Of a DNA stretch of 6,147 nucleotides, positions 1-4,152 are shown in pieces. The position numbers were made by a program, and so were the translations under genes. The DNA comes from Roseovarius sp. (lineage in GTDB: Bacteria; Pseudomonadota; Alphaproteobacteria; Rhodobacterales; Rhodobacteraceae). The notes under the pieces were generated by a model. That model was not told where the DNA came from. It saw only the letters and a program-made list of their open reading frames with translations, and did no database searches. Every line of letters begins with the position of its first letter. Position 1 is the first letter of the stretch. The stretch covers positions 1 to 6,147 of the forward strand of contig JAASSQ010000180.1 in NCBI GenBank assembly GCA_021767845.1, in the 5' to 3' direction.

Positions 1-350
1 CCATTCTCGATCCCGTCCGCGGCAAGAACTTCATCGTGTTCCACGACGCCTACCAGTATTTCGAGGCCAGCTTCGACATGTCCGCCGCCGGCGCGATCTC
101 GCTGTCGGACGCGTCCGATCCCAGCCCGGCGCGAATCGAACAGATCCAGGCCCGCGTGGCCGACCAGAATGTCACCTGCGTTCTGGCCGAACCGCAATTC
201 GACCGGCGCATCGTCGAAACGGTGATGGAAGGCTCCGACGCCAATACCGGCGTGCTCGACCCGCTGGGCTCGGATCTCGACCTCGGGCCCGGCTTCTACC
301 CGCAATTGCTGCGCAACCTCGCGACGTCGCTGGCCGACTGCCTCGGTTGA
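1..350 (+). CDS. znuA: Zinc ABC transporter substrate-binding protein ZnuA, C-terminal part (5' end outside window)
   Basis: Only the last 115 residues are present; the reading frame is already open at the window edge and ends at a TGA. The visible part begins ILDPVRGKNFIVFHDAYQYF. The FHDAYxYF segment is typical of the C-lobe of ZnuA-like metal-binding proteins (cluster A-I), and its His corresponds to one of the zinc-binding histidines known for ZnuA. Further on comes the LDPLGSDLDLGPGFY segment and a C-terminal helix. Two cysteines, one in NVTCVLAEPQF and one in the terminal ADCLG, fit the C-terminal disulfide known in ZnuA. In this family the protein captures Zn2+ in the periplasm and hands it to the ZnuBC permease/ATPase. 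Those genes, any Zur regulator and the His-rich loop are not in view, so zinc rather than manganese specificity is inferred from the motifs. A hairpin lies about 10 bases after the stop. Confidence 0.88.
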   Translation, partial: ILDPVRGKNFIVFHDAYQYFEASFDMSAAGAISLSDASDPSPARIEQIQARVADQNVTCVLAEPQFDRRIVETVMEGSDANTGVLDPLGSDLDLGPGFYPQLLRNLATSLADCLG

Positions 351-359
351 TCCCTCGCG

Positions 360-384
360 CGGAAGGCGCCCGGCGCGCCTTCCG
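360..384 (+). terminator. Hairpin downstream of znuA, probable transcription terminator
   Basis: A perfect 10-bp stem (CGGAAGGCGC paired with GCGCCTTCCG) closes a 5-base loop, starting 9 bases after the znuA stop. There is no T-tract after it (GATCACC follows), so it is not a canonical intrinsic terminator. It may end or stabilise the znuA mRNA 3' end. The next gene on the same strand starts 23 bases later, so some read-through into it cannot be excluded. Confidence 0.55.
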
Positions 385-406
385 ATCACCCCGATGATCC
401 GAATCC

Positions 407-727
407 ATGACCGGCAACCGTGGCACCACGACCCTCAAACGCCGCCGTCACACCGGCGACCCGATGCGCGAATTCGACCGGATGCCGCCGGACCTGCGCG
501 CGTGGCTCGCCCGCGCGATCCTGCCGTGGCGGCCGAAATCGGCCCTGCGCGCCTATCACCGCGCCGTCGCCCGCACCCGCGACCCGGCCCGCGCGCTGGA
601 GGAGCTTGACCGCCTGCAGGCGCGCCTGGTGGCCCGTGACGCCCGCAGGATCTGGGGGCCGCACCACCCCTGCGCCGCACCTGACGCGGCACGGGCCAGC
701 AAGCGCCCGCCCGCTTCTTCTGTTTGA
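407..727 (+). CDS. DUF6525-like small protein of unknown function
   Basis: This gene encodes 106 residues. The core reads RRRHTGDPMREFDRMPPDLR, followed by AWLARAILPWRP, then an AYHRAVARTRDPARALEELDR helix and RLVARDARRIWGPHHP. I recognise this layout (basic RRR stretch, DPMREFDR, LPPxLRxWL, LPW, then a helical ALxELDRxxxRLxxRDA part) as the DUF6525 family seen in Rhodobacterales; this is from memory and not searched. No function is established. There is no signal peptide or membrane segment, so it is probably a small basic cytoplasmic protein. The ATG at 407 is chosen because the basic GNRGTTTLKRRR stretch belongs to the family pattern; the Shine-Dalgarno signal is poor. An internal Met (MREFD) at 464 is the alternative start. 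The last residues (about 88 onward, CAAPDAARASKRPPASSV) look non-conserved and are encoded by DNA leading into a hairpin repeat. Confidence 0.72.
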   Translation: MTGNRGTTTLKRRRHTGDPMREFDRMPPDLRAWLARAILPWRPKSALRAYHRAVARTRDPARALEELDRLQARLVARDARRIWGPHHPCAAPDAARASKRPPASSV

Positions 728-763
728 AAATATCCCGGGGGGTGCGGGGGGCTGGCCCCCCGC
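728..763 (+). terminator. AATATCCCGGGG block with G-rich hairpin after the DUF6525 gene
   Basis: Directly after the TGA comes AAAATATCCCGGGG, then an inverted repeat GCGGGGGG/CCCCCCGC (744-751 and 756-763) around a 4-base CTGG loop. There is no T-run after the stem. The arrangement fits a G/C-rich 3'-end hairpin of the kind common between convergent genes in high-GC alphaproteobacteria. I have the impression that CCCGGGG blocks of this kind recur in Rhodobacterales genomes, but this is unchecked. It could end transcription of the + strand gene and partly shield the convergent - strand gene. Confidence 0.5.
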
Positions 764-814
764 CCGTGCGACGGTTGCCGCCCGTCACGACGATCCTTCG
801 GGCCACAGCCCCCC

Positions 815-831
815 GCCGGGCAGCCCCCGGC
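815..831 (-). terminator. Weak hairpin just beyond the dioxygenase stop codon
   Basis: A 6-bp inverted repeat, GCCGGG/CCCGGC, surrounds a 5-base loop starting 8 bases past the - strand stop codon at 839. On the - strand it is followed by a G-run rather than a T-run. It may mark the 3' end of the dioxygenase mRNA, but in such GC-rich DNA it could be chance. Confidence 0.25.
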
Positions 832-838
832 GCCCCGG

Positions 839-1954
839 TCACTCCGCCGCGCGCCGCAAGACCCGCAAGCGGCTGTCCCACTCGCCGCGGTCCACGTAGC
901 AGCCGCGCAGGTGGCGATAGCCCGTGGACGGGTCGAACGCCTCGCGCCCATGCAGCACGCGGCGGTTGTCGAACACCACCATCTGCCCCGCCGACAGGCG
1001 CAGCGCGATGCGGTAGGCCGGGTCGCGCGTCATCTCCATGAACCGCCGGTAGGCGCGGTAGAACGCGGTCATCTGGTCCGGCTCGAGATCGAGGATGTCG
1101 GCCAGGTGCGCGTTGAAACAGATCTCGGACACATCGCCGCGCGTGTCCAGCGTGATGACCGTCTTGCGCGACCGGATGTCGGTCTCGGCATCGTGGAAGC
1201 GGAACGGCACCGTCACGGCGGACAGCACCTCGAAGGCCTGCCTGTCATGCGCGCGCAGATCCTCGGCCACGGCCACCCCGTCGCAGAAGGTCGAACCACC
1301 CCCCTGCGCGCCATTGGCGATGCAATGCAGAAACTGGTAGCCGGGCGGCAATTCCTGGTTGGTCAGGTCGGTATGCAGCGGCAGCGCGTCCGAGGTATAG
1401 GCCAGGTTGTTGGGATCGGGTTTCGAGACCACCTCGAAGGTCAGGCCGAAATTCGTCTCGCGCAGGTGGCCGACGCGGCGCGCGACCGCCATGCCCGCCT
1501 CCGGGTCGTCGGCCAGCCCGTCGACGATCGACAGCCCGTAGCGTTTGGTCACGTCCAGCCAGTCGGTCAGCGCCGCGTCATCGGTCAGGATGGCATCCGC
1601 GTCGCGATGCGGCACGCCCGCGCCGCCCAGATCGCCGCGCCAGGCCACCGGGGCCACGTCGGCGGGATCGGGCCGGGGCCGGCCGGGCCGGTTCGCCTTG
1701 ATCCAGTTCAGATCGAACCGGCTGGGCGCTTCCTGGTCGGGCCAGGTCAGCAGAAGGGCATCGCCCTCCACCTCGGCCGCCTGCGGCGCGATGTCCAGCG
1801 GCACGCTGGTCAGGTCGAAGGCGCGCTCGCCGGTCTGCGGGTGAAACCCGGCCGGGTCGGTGTCCCGCAGCCAGATGAAGGGAAAGGTGCCGGCCGTGCC
1901 ATCGGGCCAGCGCAGTTCGAGGCTCTCCGCCCCGAGCGTCAGAGAAGGTTGCAT
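839..1954 (-). CDS. Gamma-butyrobetaine hydroxylase-like 2-oxoglutarate/Fe(II) dioxygenase (TauD/TfdA fold)
   Basis: This gene encodes 371 residues. Residues 1 to about 90 form a GBBH-like N-terminal domain (LELRWPDG, FPFIWLRD, FDLNWIK). Residues from about 125 onward form the TauD/TfdA catalytic double-stranded beta-helix. The iron-binding facial triad is visible: H194 and D196 in LPLHTDLTNQELPPG, and the distal H335 in FDNRRVLHGR. R347 in YRHLRGCYVD is the likely 2-oxoglutarate-binding Arg. HTDL, PPGYQFLHC, NRRVLHGR and RHLRGCYVD closely resemble gamma-butyrobetaine and trimethyllysine hydroxylases, so hydroxylation of a trimethylammonium substrate (a carnitine pathway step) is likely but not proven. 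The first cysteine is C211: the CxCxxC zinc-site cysteines of human BBOX1 are absent after WLRD, where the sequence reads TDPAGFHPQ. The ATG is preceded by GGAG with a 6-base spacer. No carnitine or betaine transporter or dehydrogenase genes are next to it here. Confidence 0.85.
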   Translation of the reverse strand: MQPSLTLGAESLELRWPDGTAGTFPFIWLRDTDPAGFHPQTGERAFDLTSVPLDIAPQAAEVEGDALLLTWPDQEAPSRFDLNWIKANRPGRPRPDPADVAPVAWRGDLGGAGVPHRDADAILTDDAALTDWLDVTKRYGLSIVDGLADDPEAGMAVARRVGHLRETNFGLTFEVVSKPDPNNLAYTSDALPLHTDLTNQELPPGYQFLHCIANGAQGGGSTFCDGVAVAEDLRAHDRQAFEVLSAVTVPFRFHDAETDIRSRKTVITLDTRGDVSEICFNAHLADILDLEPDQMTAFYRAYRRFMEMTRDPAYRIALRLSAGQMVVFDNRRVLHGREAFDPSTGYRHLRGCYVDRGEWDSRLRVLRRAAE

Positions 1955-2221
1955 GAATGTCTCCGTCGATAAGATGTCAGGTCAGGTGGCGTGAACGCGC
2001 CTCGCCCGGGGCGGCGGCCACCAGGCATGGGCCTTCGCATGCGGATGGCCCGGACATCTTCCCAATACGGTGCACATGACGGTCGAATCGTCCTCTCTCG
2101 CGCATCAGACAAGCATTCCCGCCCATCGGCTTGCAAGCACATGCCGCACTGCCCCGTCCGGCGCGGCAACCACGCGCGACGCCCGGCACCCGATGGGCGC
2201 AAGATCGAAACGGTTTGAGAA
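1955..2221. other. 267-bp stretch without a recognisable gene
   Basis: This stretch lies between the dioxygenase start and the 3' end of tRNA-Leu, both on the - strand. It must hold the dioxygenase promoter and the tRNA 3' processing or termination region. Visible structure: a good GGAG ribosome site (1961-1964 on the - strand), a tandem GTCAG pair at 1976-1985, the palindrome GCTTGCAAGC at 2129-2138, and a 10-bp inverted repeat CGCCCATCGG/CCGATGGGCG at 2120-2129 and 2190-2199. I found no convincing -35/-10 pair, no T-run terminator for the tRNA and no convincing short ORF. Confidence 0.5.
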
Positions 2222-2307
2222 TGGTGCCCAAGGTCGGACTCGAACCGACACGGTATTGCTACCGGGGGATTTTGAATCCCCTGCGTCTACCATTCCGCCA
2301 CTTGGGC
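2222..2307 (-). tRNA. tRNA-Leu, anticodon CAA (reads UUG)
   Basis: Read on the - strand, the 86-base gene folds as a class II tRNA. The acceptor stem is GCCCAAG/CTTGGGC, and the D arm carries AATGGTAGA. The anticodon stem GGGGA/TCCCC holds the loop TTCAAAA, giving anticodon CAA (2272-2274). A long variable arm CGGTA-GCAA-TACCG follows, then the T arm GTCGG-TTCGAGT-CCGAC. The discriminator base is A and the 3' CCA is encoded. The long variable arm plus the CAA anticodon identify leucine. No defects are seen. No second copy of the 3' end occurs nearby, so there is no sign of an integrated element. Confidence 0.97.
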
Positions 2308-2317
2308 ACGGCTTCGG

Positions 2318-2346
2318 GTTCTACCCAAGCCCGCCCCCCGCGTCCA
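2318..2346 (-). promoter_or_regulatory. Candidate promoter of tRNA-Leu
   Basis: On the - strand TGGACG (2341-2346) and TAGAAC (2318-2323) are separated by exactly 17 bp, each matching the sigma-70 consensus at 4 of 6 positions. This would start transcription near 2311, only a few bases before the tRNA 5' end. Two A-tracts on the same strand, AAAA at 2361-2364 and AAAAAA at 2372-2377, lie near -50 to -66 of that start and could act as an UP element. The call rests on pattern and position only. Confidence 0.45.
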
Positions 2347-2377
2347 GAGCCGCCGTGACCTTTTGGCGGGCTTTTTT
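2327..2377 (+). other. Hairpin plus T6 run on the + strand upstream of dedA
   Basis: On the + strand AAGCCCGCC (2327-2335) can pair with GGCGGGCTT (2365-2373). A shorter alternative pairs CCGCC (2350-2354) with GGCGG (2365-2369) around a 10-base loop. TTTTTT (2372-2377) follows immediately. This resembles an intrinsic terminator pointing toward dedA, but no + strand gene precedes it: the DNA upstream is the antisense of tRNA-Leu. The same bases read on the - strand are A-tracts upstream of the tRNA promoter, so the T-run may be an UP element rather than a terminator. Confidence 0.35.
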
Positions 2378-2390
2378 GACCGCCGCAGGC

Positions 2391-2420
2391 TTGACCCCGC
2401 CGCGCCTGCATGGTCATAGG
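2391..2420 (+). promoter_or_regulatory. Weak candidate promoter for dedA-dsbB
   Basis: TTGACC (2391-2396) is a good -35 box. With an 18-bp spacer the -10 would be CATAGG (2415-2420), a poor match (3 of 6). A start near 2427 would put the TTGACC-driven transcript upstream of the ATG at 2452 but downstream of the ATG at 2410, which agrees with the shorter protein. Confidence 0.25.
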
Positions 2421-2451
2421 CCCAAAGCCCTGGACAGGAACGCGATCCGCG

Positions 2452-3030
2452 ATGCTCAGACGCCTTTATGACTGGACGATCCGCATGTCCAACCACCCCC
2501 GCGCGCTGTGGGTTCTGGCGGCGGTGTCCTTCGTCGAAAGCTCGGTCTTTCCGATCCCGCCCGACGTGCTGATGATCCCGATGATCCTCGCGCGCCCCTC
2601 GCGGGCCTGGCTCATCGCGCTGGTCGCGCTGGTCAGCTCGGTCCTCGGCGGGCTTCTGGGCTATGCGATCGGCGCGCTGGCCTATGAACAGATCGGCGCC
2701 CCGATCCTCGCCGCGCTGGGCAAGGCCGACGCGATGGCCGAATTCAACAGCCGGTTCAACGATTTCGGCTTCTGGGCGGTGCTCACCGCCGGGGTCACGC
2801 CGTTTCCCTACAAGGTCATCACGATCATGTCGGGCTGGACGGGAATGCCGCTCGCCACCTTCGTCGCCACCTCGATCCTGGCGCGCGGTCTGCGGTTCTT
2901 CCTCGTCGCGGCGCTGCTGTGGAAATTCGGCCTGCCGATACGCGACTTCATCGAACGCCGCCTCGGGCTGGTCACGGTTCTGTTCGTTGCGCTTCTGTTC
3001 GGCGGCTTCTACCTTGTGCGCCACCTATGA
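2452..3030 (+). CDS. DedA/YqaA-type SNARE-associated (VTT) membrane protein
   Basis: This gene encodes 192 residues from the ATG at 2452 (MLRRLYDWTIRM). Family features are FVESSVFPIPPDVLMIP (about 27-43), the glycine-rich segment LGGLLGYAIGA (65-75), LTAGVTPFPYKV (111-122) and ARGLRFFLVAALLWKFG (144-160), ending in a hydrophobic helix LVTVLFVALLFGGFYLV. E29, D38, R145 and R148 are likely counterparts of the acidic and basic residues important in E. coli DedA proteins. Several hydrophobic stretches place it in the inner membrane. DedA/VTT proteins are linked to lipid-carrier flipping and envelope homeostasis; the substrate of this YqaA-like branch is not known to me. An in-frame ATG at 2410 would add 14 residues, but it lacks a ribosome site and its tail does not fit the family. 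AGGA lies 12 bases before the chosen start, a loose fit. The stop overlaps the dsbB start (ATGA), implying coupled translation. Confidence 0.87.
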   Translation: MLRRLYDWTIRMSNHPRALWVLAAVSFVESSVFPIPPDVLMIPMILARPSRAWLIALVALVSSVLGGLLGYAIGALAYEQIGAPILAALGKADAMAEFNSRFNDFGFWAVLTAGVTPFPYKVITIMSGWTGMPLATFVATSILARGLRFFLVAALLWKFGLPIRDFIERRLGLVTVLFVALLFGGFYLVRHL

Positions 3031-3491
3031 CCCTGACGCGCCGCACTCTCATCCTTCTGGCCGCCGGCGGCTCCGCCGCGCTGATGCTGGGCGCGCTGGC
3101 GTTCCAGCACCTGGGCGGCATGGCCCCGTGCAATCTCTGCATCTGGCAACGCTACCCGCATGTCGCCGCAATCGCGATCGGCGCCGTGGCGCTCGCCCTG
3201 CCCCGGGCCGGGCTGGCGGGGCTCGGGGCGCTGGCCGCGCTGACCACCGCCGGGATCGCGGGCTATCACACCGGGGTCGAGCGCGGCTGGTGGGAGGGGC
3301 CGTCCTCCTGCTCGGCGGGCAACGCCGCGGGGCTCAGCTCGGACGAGCTCTTCGACCGGATCATGGCCGCCCCCCTCGTGCGGTGTGACGAGGTGCCGTG
3401 GGAGATGCTGGGCCTGTCGATGGCGTCGTGGAACATGGTCGCGTCACTGGCGCTGGCGGCGCTCTGGATCATGGCGGCACGGCGCGGCTAA
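3027..3491 (+). CDS. dsbB: Disulfide bond formation protein B (DsbB)
   Basis: This gene encodes 154 residues, close to the usual DsbB length. Four hydrophobic segments are visible (about 7-27, 44-59, 62-80, 131-151). The first periplasmic loop carries C35 and C38 (APCNLC) followed by WQRYPH, the conserved region at the quinone site. The second loop carries GVERGWWEGPSSC with C95 and VRCDEVPW with C120. These four cysteines are those expected of a redox-active DsbB. In the family it reoxidises DsbA in the periplasm and passes electrons to quinone in the inner membrane. No dsbA gene is nearby, so its partner must be elsewhere. The ATG overlaps the stop of the DedA-like gene by ATGA, so the two are surely cotranscribed; the strong terminator after the TAA closes the operon. 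Confidence 0.93.
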   Translation: MTLTRRTLILLAAGGSAALMLGALAFQHLGGMAPCNLCIWQRYPHVAAIAIGAVALALPRAGLAGLGALAALTTAGIAGYHTGVERGWWEGPSSCSAGNAAGLSSDELFDRIMAAPLVRCDEVPWEMLGLSMASWNMVASLALAALWIMAARRG

Positions 3492-3502
3492 GCGGGTCTG
3501 AC

Positions 3503-3523
3503 GGCCCCCAATCTGGGGGTTTT
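3503..3523 (+). terminator. Intrinsic terminator of the dedA-dsbB operon
   Basis: CCCCCA and TGGGGG form a 6-bp stem with a 3-base loop (extendable by G-T pairs), followed by TTTT, starting 12 bases after the dsbB stop. This is the only canonical stem plus T-run terminator in the window that directly follows a gene. Confidence 0.82.
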
Positions 3524-3600
3524 GTACGAAACTCGCGCGAAGCGCGGGCCGTTTGGTACGAAAGCCGGGTCCAAACTTGCAAATTCGTACGAAACCCGCG
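3521..3600 (+). repeat. Three phased copies of a 17-bp element, TTNGTACGAAANYCGSG
   Basis: Copies lie at 3521-3537 (TTTGTACGAAACTCGCG), 3553-3569 (TTGGTACGAAAGCCGGG) and 3584-3600 (TTCGTACGAAACCCGCG). The core GTACGAAA is identical in all three, and start-to-start distances are 32 and 31 bp, about three helical turns. The DNA between them is not conserved. Copy 3 contains the perfect palindrome TTCGTACGAA (3584-3593). The array fills the convergent gap between dsbB and the lrp-type gene: copy 1 begins inside the terminator T-run and copy 3 ends just before the regulator's stop codon. Function unknown; it could be a protein-binding array, an intergenic repeat family or a 3' mRNA element. Confidence 0.75.
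3532..3548 (-). terminator. Possible terminator of the Lrp/AsnC-type gene
   Basis: On the - strand CCCGCGC and GCGCGAG form a 7-bp stem (one G-T pair) with a TTC loop, followed by TTTCGT, about 55 bases after the regulator's stop. The T-run is short and is part of repeat copy 1, so the terminator role is tentative. Confidence 0.4.
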
Positions 3601-3603
3601 GCT

Positions 3604-4032
3604 TCAGGTGCCGGATTTGCGGGTGTTCAGCAAAAGGCTGGTTTCCGAGCTCGCGATCCCGTCGAACCGCCGGATCTGCGCCAGGATCGCATCGAACTCT
3701 TCCAGCGTTTCGGTCCCGATCTCGACGATCAGATCCCATCTGCCATTCGTCGTGTGCACCGCGCGAACGGCACTCAACCCGTTGATTTGGCGTATGATTC
3801 TGTCGGTGCCACGGCCTTCGATCCCGATCATCATCAGGCCGCGGACCGGGTCGCGCGCCGCATCCGCGCGCAACACCACCGAGAACCCCACGATCTCGCC
3901 GGACTGTTTCAACCGCTCGATCCGGCCCCGCACGGTCGTCCGCGACACCCCCAGCATCAGCGCCAGGTCCGACAACGACGCCCGCGCATCGTGGCGCAGG
4001 GCGGAAATGAGCTTGCGATCCGTTTCGTCCAT
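3604..4032 (-). CDS. Lrp/AsnC-family transcriptional regulator, likely of arginine catabolism
   Basis: This gene encodes 142 residues from the ATG at 4032. The start MDETDRKLISALRHDARASL is typical of the family. A winged helix-turn-helix follows (SLSDLALMLGVSRTTVRGRIERLKQSG, about 19-45). The effector-binding RAM domain comes next: GLMMIGIEGRGTDRIIRQI, then VRAVHTTNGRWDLIVEI and EEFDAILAQIRRFDGI. Such proteins form octamer-like discs, bind amino acids at the RAM interface and regulate amino-acid genes. The gene is divergent from arginase and ornithine cyclodeaminase with a 120-bp shared upstream region, so it probably controls them in response to arginine or ornithine; the ligand is inferred from context. 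A TTG start at 4062, preceded by AGGG at a 6-base spacing, would add ten residues (TTETQVESGE in effect Met-TETQVESGE). I prefer 4032 because the extra codons lack the G/C third-position bias, but the choice is open. Confidence 0.88.
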   Translation of the reverse strand: MDETDRKLISALRHDARASLSDLALMLGVSRTTVRGRIERLKQSGEIVGFSVVLRADAARDPVRGLMMIGIEGRGTDRIIRQINGLSAVRAVHTTNGRWDLIVEIGTETLEEFDAILAQIRRFDGIASSETSLLLNTRKSGT

Positions 4033-4152
4033 TTCGCCGCTTTCTACCTGCGTTTCGGTCAATCCACGCCCTATCTGGTCAAAATGACCCCTTCATTTCA
4101 ACTCGTATCGGCGGAAAATTACGGAAAAATCGGCACAGCGAACGGACGCAAC
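4033..4152. promoter_or_regulatory. Divergent promoter/operator region between the Lrp-type gene and arginase
   Basis: This 120-bp region is clearly more A/T-rich than its surroundings from about 4081 to 4130. Two copies of CGGAAAA (4112-4118 and 4122-4128) sit exactly 10 bp apart, on the same helix face, a layout that suits a multimeric Lrp-type protein. Both lie 25 to 41 bases before the arginase start, near where RNA polymerase would bind. I could not pick out a convincing -35/-10 pair on either strand. Confidence 0.4.

Noticed and set aside
911..1972. Long + strand open frame (353 codons) opposite the dioxygenase
   Set aside because: It is antisense to a gene with clear family motifs. 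Its translation is rich in Arg, His and Gly with no recognisable domain, as expected from high-GC shadow frames.
2111..2119. GntR-type operator (TTGTCTGAT-like on the - strand)
   Set aside because: The second half-site does not mirror the first and no GntR gene is nearby; one half-site is too little to support.
2222..2307. tRNA-Leu as an integration site for a mobile element
   Set aside because: There is no second copy of the tRNA 3' end, no integrase and no composition change nearby; the flanking genes look native.
2410..2451. Earlier ATG for the DedA-type gene
   Set aside because: It has no ribosome site, the 14 extra residues (with Pro and Lys) do not resemble the family N-terminus, and the likely promoter lies on top of it.
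2287..3024. - strand open frame (245 codons) opposite dedA
   Set aside because: It is rich in Arg, Asp, Glu and Gln, as expected from the complement of hydrophobic codons; the membrane protein on the + strand has clear family motifs.
3521..3600. Mini CRISPR array
   Set aside because: The repeats are short (17 bp, 8 fully identical) with spacers of only 14-15 bp and no cas genes; the sizes do not fit CRISPR.
3553..4152. Upstream extension of the arginase frame, open from 3553
   Set aside because: This part is antisense to the Lrp/AsnC gene and crosses the repeat array. Arginase similarity begins only at the Met at 4153, so it is a chance open frame and not an N-terminal domain.
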